A stretch of 64,000 nucleotides of DNA from Candidatus Methanoperedens sp. Its GTDB lineage: Archaea > Halobacteriota > Methanosarcinia > Methanosarcinales > Methanoperedenaceae. Shown here piece by piece: positions 1 to 9,158 of the stretch. The stretch's first letter is position 1; each line of letters opens with the position of its first letter. The position numbers were made by a program, and so were the translations under genes. The notes below the pieces were generated by a model that saw only the letters and a list, made by a program, of their open reading frames with translations, was not told the origin of the DNA and did no database searches. Location: positions 108,503-172,502 of the forward strand of contig VEPM01000007.1 of assembly GCA_012026795.1 (NCBI GenBank). The letters run 5' to 3'.

Positions 1-555
1 GGACTGTTCAGTCTCTATCTCAAAACCTTTCGAGGTGCATGTCATTTTTTCGATCGCATCTTTCTTGAATGCCCGGTACCCGTAGCAAAGGTCTGAATAC
101 TCTGATCCATACATATAGTTAACAAGGCTTACAAACATCTTATTTCCGAGTCTTCTGAAAGGTGTGAAATCATCAGAACCTCCACCTTGAATCAAACGTG
201 ATCCATGTGAGACATCATAACCATCCAGTACTGGTTCAAGTAGCATTGGCAGTTCTTTTGTGTCATGACTTCCATCCGCGTCCATGATCACAACTATGTC
301 CCCGGATGCATTCTTAAAACCGGTTTTAAGTGCTTGGCCTTTTCCGGGTCTATTTTCAAGAATGATTTTTGCGTCTTTTCTATATTTCTTTATCTCTTCT
401 CTTGTTCCATCCGTCGAATTCCCGTCAACTACAACTATTTCATCAATGAATTCAGGAATTTTAGAAAAGACATGTTTTACGTTCGGACCTTCATTTAAAG
501 TAGGAATAACAATGCTAATCCTTTTTTCCATACCATATTTATCAATTAATGACAT
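1..555 (-). CDS. GT2 glycosyltransferase, dolichyl-phosphate mannosyltransferase-like (3' end cut by window)
   Basis: The open frame runs off the left edge; 185 codons are visible. The N-terminus carries the GT-A signature ISIVIPTLNEG, followed by VVDGNSTDGT and the DxD-type motif IMDADGSHD, as in family 2 enzymes that charge polyprenyl phosphate with a sugar from a nucleotide-sugar donor. I place the start at the ATG ending at 555 (MSLIDKYGMEK...), because GGAAG lies about 10 nt upstream. An in-frame ATG at 531 is possible but has no visible ribosome-binding site. The C-terminal part, including any membrane anchor, lies outside the window. It opens the polysaccharide locus; the acceptor and sugar are unknown. 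Confidence 0.88.
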   Translation of the reverse strand, partial: MSLIDKYGMEKRISIVIPTLNEGPNVKHVFSKIPEFIDEIVVVDGNSTDGTREEIKKYRKDAKIILENRPGKGQALKTGFKNASGDIVVIMDADGSHDTKELPMLLEPVLDGYDVSHGSRLIQGGGSDDFTPFRRLGNKMFVSLVNYMYGSEYSDLCYGYRAFKKDAIEKMTCTSKGFEIETEQS

Positions 556-725
556 ACTGATCTTACTTCCTATTTTGTTAAAGGAATCTTTTTTTAGGGG
601 TAAATATCAACACGTTACTCTGATAAGACTATAACTCGTTCTCATACACACCTACCTACATTATACCCTATTTATTGGAATTCCCAAATTGCAGATTATA
701 GTACCTGAGCCTATAATTACGTTAA

Positions 726-735
726 CTTATATAAG
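726..735 (+). promoter_or_regulatory. TATA-box-like palindrome upstream of the first GH16 gene
   Basis: CTTATATAAG is a perfect 10-bp palindrome in the 337-bp intergenic stretch 556-892. It looks like an archaeal TATA box and would place a transcript start near 758-762. The GH16 start is about 130 nt further on, so the leader would be long. No other gene is convincing in this stretch. Confidence 0.35.
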
Positions 736-892
736 CATATCTTCTTCTAACAAATGTTTTAACTTGTGGTGAGTATCATGATCATGAATTGTCGGAAATG
801 CAATTGCTTGTATCCTACTATTCAAATTTTCATCATTATTATTATCATTTTAATCAAAGGTAAATATATGGGTGATAGAAAAATATATTATC

Positions 893-2185
893 ATGGTAAT
901 TATGATGATGAGAAAAAACAACAAATCAATGAAACTAAAAAAATTGAGAGATATAGGAAGAATTGACATAATTTCAATAATATTTTTCCTTTCTATACCA
1001 ATATCATCGGCAGCAGATATTAATCTTGCATCCAACTCCGGTTTTGAAACCGATCCGTCAATCGAGTATTTTACACATGGAAATGCCGCTTTTACCTGGG
1101 CAACCACCCCACACACAGGAAATCGATCAGTCAAAATCGTATCCATCCAACCCACAGGATCATTTTCGCGATGGTTGAGCAAAACAAATAAGATCTCAGG
1201 GCGGGCTGGCAATATATATTCTGCATCTGCATGGATGAAGACTGTAAGTGTTGCCCAGTATGGAAGGCTTGTTATTAACTTCTGGGATACATCCATGAAC
1301 CATCTGGGTAGCAGGGAGTCAGTTGGATCTGTAAGGGGCACGACAGATTGGACCCAGCTTACAGTTCAAGCTACTGCACCTTCGAATACTGCGTTTGTGA
1401 GGATTGAATTCAGGCTTTATGGTTCAGGTACACTCTGGGTTGATGATGTGGACTTGAGATTGAAAACAGTAACCCCTACACCAACACCTGTACCAACACC
1501 TTCAGGTTCTTACACTCTTTTATGGAGTGATGAGTTTAACAACAATTCCTTGAGTTCCGATTGGAGAGTATTTGGATCTAACCAGGGAGGAGCTACTTCT
1601 GATACATTATTCCACTCAAGTATGGTGAACGTAAGTAATGGTCAACTGCATCTGGGTATAGCTATGAACCCGTCCAGCGGAAGAAAATATATCGGTGGCG
1701 GTGTTGATAATATTAATTCCATAGCCGGTAAATTGAAACAGGGAAGATGGGAAATTAGAGCAAAAATGCCACCCGGATTTGGCACTGACGGATATTTCGG
1801 TCTTTACGGTTCGGCAGGAGAATGGCCACCAGAAATAGTTATAGCAGAGACTATAGGGAGAATACCAACACGATCAACTCTTGTTCAACTATATGGTTTA
1901 TCAAGTGCTATAAAATACAATTCAACGCTGGTTATCCAATCAAATCCGGATTGGACTCAAGGATTTAATGTATATGCCTTTGAATGGGACGGCGATCAAT
2001 TAAGATGGTATATTAACGGTCAGCTTAAAAAGACATCAATACAGCAGTTCACTACTATCCCCATGAAATTCAGTGCTGGAGCATGGAGTGGAATATGCGG
2101 ATCTGATTGGCCAGATTGTGCGAGTTCAAATGTACTTCCAGCATATTTAGATATAGATTATGTACGCATTTATCGGAAAAATTAA
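893..2185 (+). CDS. Secreted CBM4/9-like plus GH16-like protein, copy 1
   Basis: The protein has a hydrophobic export segment (about residues 24-41, ending ISSAAD). A jelly-roll domain resembling CBM4/9 follows (about 45-185, ending LWVDDVDL), then a Thr/Pro linker, then a GH16 laminarinase/lichenase-type domain to the end. GH16 enzymes cleave beta-1,3 or beta-1,3-1,4 glucans or galactans with the motif ExDxxE. Here it reads EIVIAE, with both glutamates in register (E314, E319) but Asp replaced by Val, so activity is uncertain. The start is ambiguous among several in-frame GTG/ATG codons (872-932). Copy 2 follows 265 bp downstream in the same orientation. It may trim or bind the polysaccharide made by the neighbouring genes. 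Confidence 0.85.
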   Translation: MVIMMMRKNNKSMKLKKLRDIGRIDIISIIFFLSIPISSAADINLASNSGFETDPSIEYFTHGNAAFTWATTPHTGNRSVKIVSIQPTGSFSRWLSKTNKISGRAGNIYSASAWMKTVSVAQYGRLVINFWDTSMNHLGSRESVGSVRGTTDWTQLTVQATAPSNTAFVRIEFRLYGSGTLWVDDVDLRLKTVTPTPTPVPTPSGSYTLLWSDEFNNNSLSSDWRVFGSNQGGATSDTLFHSSMVNVSNGQLHLGIAMNPSSGRKYIGGGVDNINSIAGKLKQGRWEIRAKMPPGFGTDGYFGLYGSAGEWPPEIVIAETIGRIPTRSTLVQLYGLSSAIKYNSTLVIQSNPDWTQGFNVYAFEWDGDQLRWYINGQLKKTSIQQFTTIPMKFSAGAWSGICGSDWPDCASSNVLPAYLDIDYVRIYRKN

Positions 2186-2450
2186 TGAAATCTTAATCAT
2201 TTTAAAATTTTTTTATTTCAATAATCTCAACATTCACACTCTATAGAATTTCTCAGAATTTATCTTTAATTTCATAGAATATGCTGCATTATAAGATAAA
2301 TCCTAAGTCAAAAATCTCTTATAATCTGTAAAAATAATAGAAATTGTTCTAATATCAAAAAAAATCGATTTTAATACAATAAAAAACTATCAATTCCCAC
2401 AATAAACCTTAAAAACAAGTATAAACTTTCTATTATATTTATAATCATTC

Positions 2451-3755
2451 ATGAATTATTTGATCGTAGTCATCATGATCAAAATAAACAGAAAATCAAT
2501 TAAACTAAAAAAAATGAGATATATAAGAAGAATTCACATAATTTCAATAATATTTTTCCTTTCTATACCAATATCATCGGCAGCAGATATTAATCTTGCA
2601 CCCAACTCCGGTTTTGAAACCGATCCGTCAATCGAGTATTTTACACATGGAAATGCCGCTTTTACCTGGGCAACCACCCCACACACAGGAAGTCGGTCAG
2701 TCAAAATCGTATCCATCCAACCCACAGGATCATTTTCGCGATGGTTGAGCAAAACAAATAAGATCTCAGGACGGGCTGGTAATGTATATTCTGTATCTGC
2801 ATGGATGAAGACTGTAAGTGTTGTCCAGTATGGAAGGCTTGTTATTAACTTCTGGGACGCGTCCATGAATTATTTAAGTGGCATGGAGTCAGTTGGATCT
2901 GTAAGGGGCACGACAGGTTGGACCCAGCTTACAGTTCAAGCTACTGCACCTTCGAATACTGCATTTGTGAGGATTGAGTTCAGGCTTTATGGTTCAGGTA
3001 CACTCTGGGTTGATGATGTAGACTTGAGATTGAAAACAGTAACCCCCATACCAACACCTGTACCAACACCTTCAGGTTCTTACACTCTTTTATGGAGCGA
3101 TGAATTTAACAGCAATTCGTTGAGTTCCGATTGGAGAGTATTTGGAGATAACCAGGGAGGAGCCAATTCTGATACATTATTCCACTCAAGTATGGTGAAA
3201 GTAAGTAATGGCCAACTACATCTGGGTATAGCTATGAACCCGTCCAGCGGAAGAAAATATATCGGCGGTGGTGTTGATAATCTTAATTCCATAGCCGGTA
3301 AATTGAAACAGGGAAGATGGGAAATTAAAGCAAAAATGCCACCCGGATTTGGCACAAACGGATATTTCGGTCTTTATGGTTCGGCAGGAGAATGGCCACC
3401 AGAAATAGTTATAGCAGAAACCTTTGGGAGAACACCGACACGATCATCTCTGGCTCAAACATATAGTTTATATAATGATATAGAATACGATTCAACAGAG
3501 GTTATCCGATCAAATCCGGATTGGACACAAGGATTTAATGTATATGCCTTTGAATGGGATGGCAATCAATTAAGATGGTATATTAACGGTCAGCTTAAAA
3601 AGACATCAACACAGAAATTCATTACTATTCCTATGAAATTCAGTGCTGGAGCATGGAGTGGAATATGCGGGTCTATTTGGCCAGATTGTGCGAGTTCAAG
3701 TATACTTCCAGCATATTTAGATATAGATTATGTACGCATTTATCGGAAAAATTAA
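2451..3755 (+). CDS. Secreted CBM4/9-like plus GH16-like protein, copy 2
   Basis: This is a tandem paralogue of the gene just upstream, nearly identical through the export signal, CBM-like domain and Thr/Pro linker. The GH16-like catalytic motif is again EIVIAE (E318 and E323 from this start), so the Asp-to-Val change is inherited and not a sequencing slip. Differences cluster just after the second catalytic glutamate (about 3420-3510), while the flanking blocks, for example PDWTQGFNVYAFEWDG, are conserved. The start is the first ATG; an ATG at 2475 (MIKINRKS) fits the paralogue alignment better. No clear ribosome-binding site is seen. The product is probably extracellular and acts on, or binds, surface polysaccharide. 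Confidence 0.85.
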   Translation: MNYLIVVIMIKINRKSIKLKKMRYIRRIHIISIIFFLSIPISSAADINLAPNSGFETDPSIEYFTHGNAAFTWATTPHTGSRSVKIVSIQPTGSFSRWLSKTNKISGRAGNVYSVSAWMKTVSVVQYGRLVINFWDASMNYLSGMESVGSVRGTTGWTQLTVQATAPSNTAFVRIEFRLYGSGTLWVDDVDLRLKTVTPIPTPVPTPSGSYTLLWSDEFNSNSLSSDWRVFGDNQGGANSDTLFHSSMVKVSNGQLHLGIAMNPSSGRKYIGGGVDNLNSIAGKLKQGRWEIKAKMPPGFGTNGYFGLYGSAGEWPPEIVIAETFGRTPTRSSLAQTYSLYNDIEYDSTEVIRSNPDWTQGFNVYAFEWDGNQLRWYINGQLKKTSTQKFITIPMKFSAGAWSGICGSIWPDCASSSILPAYLDIDYVRIYRKN

Positions 3756-3767
3756 TAAATATCTTAA

Positions 3768-4568
3768 TTAATCAATATTAATTTTTCTTTTAGCGGCAAA
3801 TAAAATTGTAGAACATAAATATTTTTTAAAAATTGGAATATTAGAGAAATATGAATTTAATTTATAAACAACACCTATAGGCAAATTTTTATATATAAAA
3901 TAAGTAACAGGATTTAATATATATGAATTTATATACCGATTCTCAATGATTTCAAATTTTGACTCTACTAATAAATTCTTTATTTCAAACATGTTAAAAT
4001 TAAACACATGATCCTTTTTTTCAGGGCCTATCTTTTTGCAATCATTATTAAGTTTAAAGGAAGTATAATTTGGAACTTTAATGTTTAGAATAGAGGAGCC
4101 ATTGGGAGTTGTGATAATTAAAATACCATTTTCTTCCAAAAAATTATTAAATAAATTTAAAAAAAGCTCTGGTTTGTTAACATGTTCTAAGAATTCTGAA
4201 ATAATTATACAATTAAAGTTATTCTTAAATGGCAATTTTTCAGCATTGCCAGCTACAAAATTGCAATTTCCATGTTCGTATTTCAAAAATGCATAGCTTA
4301 AACCATCAGAGATATAATCCACACCTACAACATTATAACCTTTTTCAGCAAGAATTAATGGTATATTGCCTTGTGCACATCCAATATCCAAAACCGTCCC
4401 TTTCAATGGAATTGATTTTTCGACTATATTAATAATTTCATTTATCCTTGAAATGTAATATACTGATTCTATAGATTTTTTGTTTGAAGACAAATATTCT
4501 ATAGAATCATAATTATAAAATTTTCTGTGTGCCTCTTTATATAAATTTTCTCTTTTGGGTAATATCAT
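3768..4568 (-). CDS. Class I SAM-dependent methyltransferase
   Basis: This is a 266-aa Rossmann methyltransferase. SAM-binding motif I is VLDIGCAQGN (about residues 59-68), followed by an acidic post-I strand (VVGVDYI), NAEKLPF and EFLEHVNKPE, typical of the Methyltransf_11/25 families. Its place among glycosyltransferases suggests methylation of a sugar or lipid-linked glycan, but the substrate cannot be read from sequence. It is convergent with GH16 copy 2 and only 12 bp from it. No membrane segment is obvious. Base composition is as AT-rich as the rest of the locus. Confidence 0.8.
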   Translation of the reverse strand: MILPKRENLYKEAHRKFYNYDSIEYLSSNKKSIESVYYISRINEIINIVEKSIPLKGTVLDIGCAQGNIPLILAEKGYNVVGVDYISDGLSYAFLKYEHGNCNFVAGNAEKLPFKNNFNCIIISEFLEHVNKPELFLNLFNNFLEENGILIITTPNGSSILNIKVPNYTSFKLNNDCKKIGPEKKDHVFNFNMFEIKNLLVESKFEIIENRYINSYILNPVTYFIYKNLPIGVVYKLNSYFSNIPIFKKYLCSTILFAAKRKINID

Positions 4569-4760
4569 ATTAATCGTCTATTTTACATAAATATTTATTA
4601 TTTTTCTTTTTCACATATGGTTTAAATTGTTTTATAAATAATAAACGTATGCCAGTGTCAAGTCAGTAATATAAAACAACACTCTCCAAAGAAGAATGAA
4701 ATACCCTTCGAGAGTTCACCTTCAATGGTGTACATAATATTGAAAGTCAAAATCCTTTCA

Positions 4761-5579
4761 TTAATTCTTACTATAAATGCGTACATAATCTATATCCATA
4801 TATGCTGGAAGTACATTTGAACTCGCACAGTCTGGCCAATCAGATCCGCATATTCCACTCCATGCTCCAGCACTGAATTTCATTTTTATTGTGGTATAAC
4901 GCTGTTGCGATGTTTTCTTTAGTTTTCCATTGATATACCATTTCAATTGATCGCCGTCCCATTCAAAGGCATATACATTAAATCCTTGAGTCCAATCCGG
5001 ATTTGATTGGATAACCTCTGTTACATCATATATTGGAATATTGGATACATTTTCATACACTTGAATCAGATATGATTTTGTCGGTCTTTTCCCGATAGTC
5101 TCTGCTATAACTATTTCTGGTGGCCATTCTCCTGCCGAACCGTAAAGACCGAAATATCCATCTGTGCCAAATCCGGGTGGCATTTTTGCTCTAATTTCCC
5201 ATCTTCCCTGTTCCATTTTATCGACTACGGAATTAATATTATCAACACCGCCACCGATATATTTTCTTCCGCTGGATGGGTTCATAGCTATACCCAGATG
5301 CAGTTGACCATTACTTACTTTCACCATACTTGAGTGGAATAATGTATCAGAAGCAGCTCCGCTCTGGTTACCTTCATATACCATCCAATCAGAACTCAAA
5401 AAATTGCTGTTAAACTCATCACTCCAGACCAGTGTATAGTCTAAAGGAGTTTTATCAGGTGTTGACATAGGACTAAAAAATAATATAAGTGAAAATATTA
5501 TAACTATAGATGTTGTCAATATAAATTTATCCACTATTAAATTTATACTATTTATTTTAACGTTAGATACTGTTTTCAT
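4761..5579 (-). CDS. Secreted GH16-like protein, copy 3 (no CBM)
   Basis: The 272-aa protein has a signal-anchor-like hydrophobic stretch at residues 18-37 and a single GH16-like domain. It lacks the CBM-like module of the two upstream paralogues. The active-site block is again EWPPEIVIAE, with E155 and E160 retained and the usual Asp replaced by Val. The loop after the motif (about 4995-5100) is again divergent between conserved blocks. It lies just downstream of the polytopic membrane protein on the same strand and may be co-transcribed with it. It is probably membrane-anchored outside the cell and acts on the locus polysaccharide; catalytic competence is doubtful. Confidence 0.83.
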   Translation of the reverse strand: MKTVSNVKINSINLIVDKFILTTSIVIIFSLILFFSPMSTPDKTPLDYTLVWSDEFNSNFLSSDWMVYEGNQSGAASDTLFHSSMVKVSNGQLHLGIAMNPSSGRKYIGGGVDNINSVVDKMEQGRWEIRAKMPPGFGTDGYFGLYGSAGEWPPEIVIAETIGKRPTKSYLIQVYENVSNIPIYDVTEVIQSNPDWTQGFNVYAFEWDGDQLKWYINGKLKKTSQQRYTTIKMKFSAGAWSGICGSDWPDCASSNVLPAYMDIDYVRIYSKN

Positions 5580-5635
5580 TATAAGTCTTTTAGAATGGAT
5601 TTATCATTTAAAAAGATTGATAGCAATCCAAAATA

Positions 5636-7306
5636 TTAAATATTATTTTTATATATATTATAATATCCATTTGTATATATTAATTTGGGTGTCTTATTTG
5701 ATTCTAACCACAATTTAATGGAATCATATCCAAAAAAGCTAAGAAGGTAATTATTTGTTTGTTTGGAGTGTATAATATATGTTGAATCCTCCAATGAGGC
5801 ATTGCTTGGGTTGTAAATACCTGAACGATACGGGCTTATACTCCACCTTTTGTAAAAGGGCAAGGGATGGTAATAATCCAACAAAGGTCCAAAAACATAA
5901 TTTATACTTATAGGATATTCATTTCCGGGTTCCATTCTCAATGCAAAAAATTTTGAACCATATAATTCCGTTGTATAAACCATATCCATACTTTCCGAAC
6001 CATAATGAGCAGGTATGTGAAGAAATAAAAAAATCACCATAATTGTGATCAAGATTTTACTGCGATTTGAAATATTAGCTATGATATAAGTAGCAGCTGG
6101 TATTATGCTATATATATATAATCTGTCATCCATTTCAGAACCATAATTGAGCATTAAAAACAATCCTATGCCTGTAAACCACATAAGACAATGAATTGAT
6201 TTTTTATTATTCAATAAAGTTTTGTTATATAACAGATTCAATGTAACAAAAATTACACTAATAATGTATATTGCAAGATAAGTATATTTCAAGAGTCTTG
6301 GTATTTGGAATATCATATTAGTCTCCACGAATTCAATAGATTTATTCACTATTAAGATTTTAGAAATATTGTCTGCTGCAATTTTAAACATGAATGGTGC
6401 TATGAAAATATAATATGAAAAGAAAAATATTATCGAAAAAAGCATTAAGGTTTTAAATCGTCTTTCATTTAAATACATAATAAATATCATCACCATCACG
6501 ACTAACGAGGTCAATAAATGTGTTATGATAAGAGCAGAAATGAATAGGGTTAACGGAACATATTCATCATATTTCTGATTTATGCTAAAATCATTTAATA
6601 ATATAAATATCATAACAAAAATTAGGTAGGCTATGGACGGTGGACCATAGTAATATAAAAACAATACAAACGAAGTAAGGATCATAAAAGAGAGTAAAAA
6701 AGATTGATCAGGAGAGAAATGAAAGATTCTTCCCATAACAAATGTAAAAAAAATTAGGGCGATCATCCAGAATAATGGCATATACTTTATAATAGACATT
6801 AAACCAATATCCCCAATTAGAATAAGGAATGCTGAAACTATATGAGTAGCTGGCCACATGTTATAGGCTAAAAGATCCTCAGAATTGATATTAATATATT
6901 TATTTATCAAAACATTTTGAACTTCTCCTGCTGGATAATAAGACCAGGCAAACCATGCATTTTCCTCGGCAAATACTGGTAAACCAAAAAGATACACACC
7001 AAGAGTTAATAAATGTATTATATATATCGATGTATTTTTATACTGTGTGTCTAAATATAAACGTATTGAACTAAATATTAGTATCAAAAATCCAATCCAG
7101 TAGGCAAGAGTCAAATGAGATGTTAATCCAAGAAAATCTGTATTGTTGACTACAACCGGTTTTATTTCCCAGATACTATAGAATAAAAATATCAGGCTAA
7201 TAGAAATAAGAATCAGATATGTTTTTGAATCAAGTGATGAATGAAATCCTGATTCAGGAAATTCCAATTTTTTTGATGGACTTATGTTAATATTAATTTT
7301 TGACAT
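5636..7306 (-). CDS. Polytopic membrane protein, possible polysaccharide polymerase or GT-C-like enzyme
   Basis: The 556-aa protein has a short charged N-terminus, about 11-12 predicted hydrophobic helices between residues 28 and 425, and a soluble C-terminal tail of about 110 residues. An early extracytoplasmic loop contains AWFAWSYYPAG and NMWPATH. This layout resembles GT-C glycosyltransferases and Wzy-type polymerases, and the position between GT2 genes and a flippase set fits. I do not recognise a specific family. The gene ends 56 bp before copy 3 of the GH16 gene and is preceded closely by GT2 genes, so it belongs to the same minus-strand operon. Confidence 0.7.
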   Translation of the reverse strand: MSKININISPSKKLEFPESGFHSSLDSKTYLILISISLIFLFYSIWEIKPVVVNNTDFLGLTSHLTLAYWIGFLILIFSSIRLYLDTQYKNTSIYIIHLLTLGVYLFGLPVFAEENAWFAWSYYPAGEVQNVLINKYININSEDLLAYNMWPATHIVSAFLILIGDIGLMSIIKYMPLFWMIALIFFTFVMGRIFHFSPDQSFLLSFMILTSFVLFLYYYGPPSIAYLIFVMIFILLNDFSINQKYDEYVPLTLFISALIITHLLTSLVVMVMIFIMYLNERRFKTLMLFSIIFFFSYYIFIAPFMFKIAADNISKILIVNKSIEFVETNMIFQIPRLLKYTYLAIYIISVIFVTLNLLYNKTLLNNKKSIHCLMWFTGIGLFLMLNYGSEMDDRLYIYSIIPAATYIIANISNRSKILITIMVIFLFLHIPAHYGSESMDMVYTTELYGSKFFALRMEPGNEYPISINYVFGPLLDYYHPLPFYKRWSISPYRSGIYNPSNASLEDSTYIIHSKQTNNYLLSFFGYDSIKLWLESNKTPKLIYTNGYYNIYKNNI

Positions 7307-7324
7307 ATTGAAACCTCAATTATC

Positions 7325-8242
7325 CTAAATAAATAATTTTTTTAATCTTATTGATCCATATAATCTTCCGAGACGATAACCGGATATGCATAAGAATGCT
7401 AATAAGGGTTCGAATAAACCATATCTGCCACATTTCCAGAACAGCCTGGTAAATGACCGAAAATAGAATAAGGCGATACTGAGCACAAGCTTTAAATAAT
7501 CTATTAATGTACTTTTTAGATTAAAATTCATAAAAGAACTATGTTTTTCATATAGAAGCACACTTCCGTATCCATAGCTAAATTGTTGCTTAAATAAGGA
7601 TTTTATATTTGTTCTATGTTTATGAATTACAATTGCATTTTGGTCATATACTATCTTATATTCTGTTTCTAATTGCATCCGCCATGCAAAATCAGCATCG
7701 CCACCTGAAATTAATTTTTCATCAAAATAGCCTATTTTTTCAAATATCACCTTCCTGTAGGCAACATTTGCTGTCATGGGATATGGTAAGAACTCTGAAT
7801 TCAATGTATTTTTTTGGGACATTATATCTTTTTTTGTATAATATTCCTCCACGATATTAAACCATTTTCCTGATAAAATTTCACCTGCCACACAACCAAC
7901 TGAATTTTCTGAGAAACCCTCAACGATATTAATTAACCAGTTTTTATCAACAATACAGTCAGCATCAGTGAATACTAATATTTCTCCTTTAGCATTCCTG
8001 ATCCCTGTATTTCTTGCTGCATAGGAACTTTTTCTTTTTTCAAAAAACAACTTTAATTCTGGAATATTTTTTTGAAATTTTTTAATTAATTCAACTGTCG
8101 TATCCCTGGACCCATTATCTACAATAAGAATCTCATATTTATTATCCGGATAATTGATATTAATCAGGGAGTTCATCAAATTGTTAATATGGTTAGCACC
8201 ATTCAGAACAGGTACAATTATTGATAAGTAAGGCTTCTCCAA
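7325..8242 (-). CDS. GT2 family glycosyltransferase
   Basis: This 305-aa GT-A enzyme begins with LSIIVPVLNG and IVDNGSRDTT (nucleotide binding). It has the DxD motif FTDADC and the acceptor-side block GGDADFAWRMQ. A hydrophobic stretch near residues 245-262 suggests membrane association. It would transfer a sugar from a nucleotide donor to a growing lipid-linked glycan on the cytoplasmic face. It starts 4 bp after the stop of the next upstream GT2 gene (8247-9158), so the pair is translationally close. The sugar and linkage are unknown. Confidence 0.9.
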   Translation of the reverse strand: MEKPYLSIIVPVLNGANHINNLMNSLININYPDNKYEILIVDNGSRDTTVELIKKFQKNIPELKLFFEKRKSSYAARNTGIRNAKGEILVFTDADCIVDKNWLINIVEGFSENSVGCVAGEILSGKWFNIVEEYYTKKDIMSQKNTLNSEFLPYPMTANVAYRKVIFEKIGYFDEKLISGGDADFAWRMQLETEYKIVYDQNAIVIHKHRTNIKSLFKQQFSYGYGSVLLYEKHSSFMNFNLKSTLIDYLKLVLSIALFYFRSFTRLFWKCGRYGLFEPLLAFLCISGYRLGRLYGSIRLKKLFI

Positions 8243-8246
8243 AATA

Positions 8247-9158
8247 TCACTCCTTTTTTAAAATTTCAATACACCCGTAGAAGTATCCCCGAAATTCATT
8301 TGAACTAAATCTGAGCGCGGCCAATAAAAATAAACCAATAATCGAGATCAAAAATGCAAATCTATGTTGAATTGTCTGAGGAAAATTTTTCTTGAATAAA
8401 TAAAAGTGATTTTCTACTAACATTTTCGCCCTATCACTGTCAGAGTCCCTTGATACCGGGGATGCTTTGTGAATAAGTTTTGCAAATGGAGTGAATATTA
8501 CTTTGAATTTTCTTGATATCCTGTATGATATATCACAATCTTCCATAAAACTATATCCTTTAAAATACTCATCAAAATGAAACTCATCCAGAGCATTTTT
8601 TCTAAATGCCATATTTGCGCCCTGTACACATTCGATTCTTTTGATTTTGTTGTGGCCTACTATATATCTGGGAAATCCTGATGGTAGAAAATATCCATTA
8701 CCAAATCTGCTCAAAAAAAACAGGAAGAAAAAAACATTCCTTATATCCTTTATGAAAGAATATCTTATTAACTTTGGAAATGTCCTTGTTAACATATCAG
8801 CTTGAATTATGTCTCCTGTTACTAATCCAACATTTTCATAAGAATCAAATATTTTTAAAATTTCATATAAATAATCTTTATCTAATATTACATCATCGTC
8901 AACAAATATTATTATTTCTCCCCTACTTTTTTCGATTCCGGCATTTCTTGCCCTTGTCAGGCCAACTCTGATAGTATAATGTTTTATGAAATCGTTTTTA
9001 TGTATAAATTTTCTCAATTTATCGATATTTTCTTCAGAATTACTTGAATCTATTATTATAATTTCATCGGGCATGATTGATTGAGCTAAAATAGATTCCA
9101 AACAATTCATCAAATCTTGTAGTCTATCTTTGGTACATATAATTATTGATATTTTCAT
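8247..9158 (-). CDS. GT2 family glycosyltransferase
   Basis: The 303-aa protein opens with ISIIICTKDR and has IIIDSSNSEEN, the metal-binding VDDDV, and a C-terminal MEDCDISYRIS block, all standard for family 2 inverting glycosyltransferases. The sequence FKGYSFMEDCD marks the acceptor/catalytic base region. A hydrophobic segment near the C-terminus (AFLISIIGLFLLAAL) probably sits in the membrane. Its start overlaps the stop of the upstream GT2 gene by 4 nt, so the two are translationally coupled. It probably adds one residue of the repeat unit. Confidence 0.9.
   Translation of the reverse strand: MKISIIICTKDRLQDLMNCLESILAQSIMPDEIIIIDSSNSEENIDKLRKFIHKNDFIKHYTIRVGLTRARNAGIEKSRGEIIIFVDDDVILDKDYLYEILKIFDSYENVGLVTGDIIQADMLTRTFPKLIRYSFIKDIRNVFFFLFFLSRFGNGYFLPSGFPRYIVGHNKIKRIECVQGANMAFRKNALDEFHFDEYFKGYSFMEDCDISYRISRKFKVIFTPFAKLIHKASPVSRDSDSDRAKMLVENHFYLFKKNFPQTIQHRFAFLISIIGLFLLAALRFSSNEFRGYFYGCIEILKKE

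Noticed and set aside
766..966. 66-codon ORF overlapping the first GH16 gene start
   Set aside because: Most of it is AT-rich low-complexity (poly-Ile), there is no homologous frame before GH16 copy 2, and it has no recognisable domain; a leader role cannot be excluded.
850..1341. 163-codon antisense ORF within GH16 copy 1
   Set aside because: A shadow of the real gene; the equivalent antisense frame appears in copy 2 only because the DNA is duplicated.
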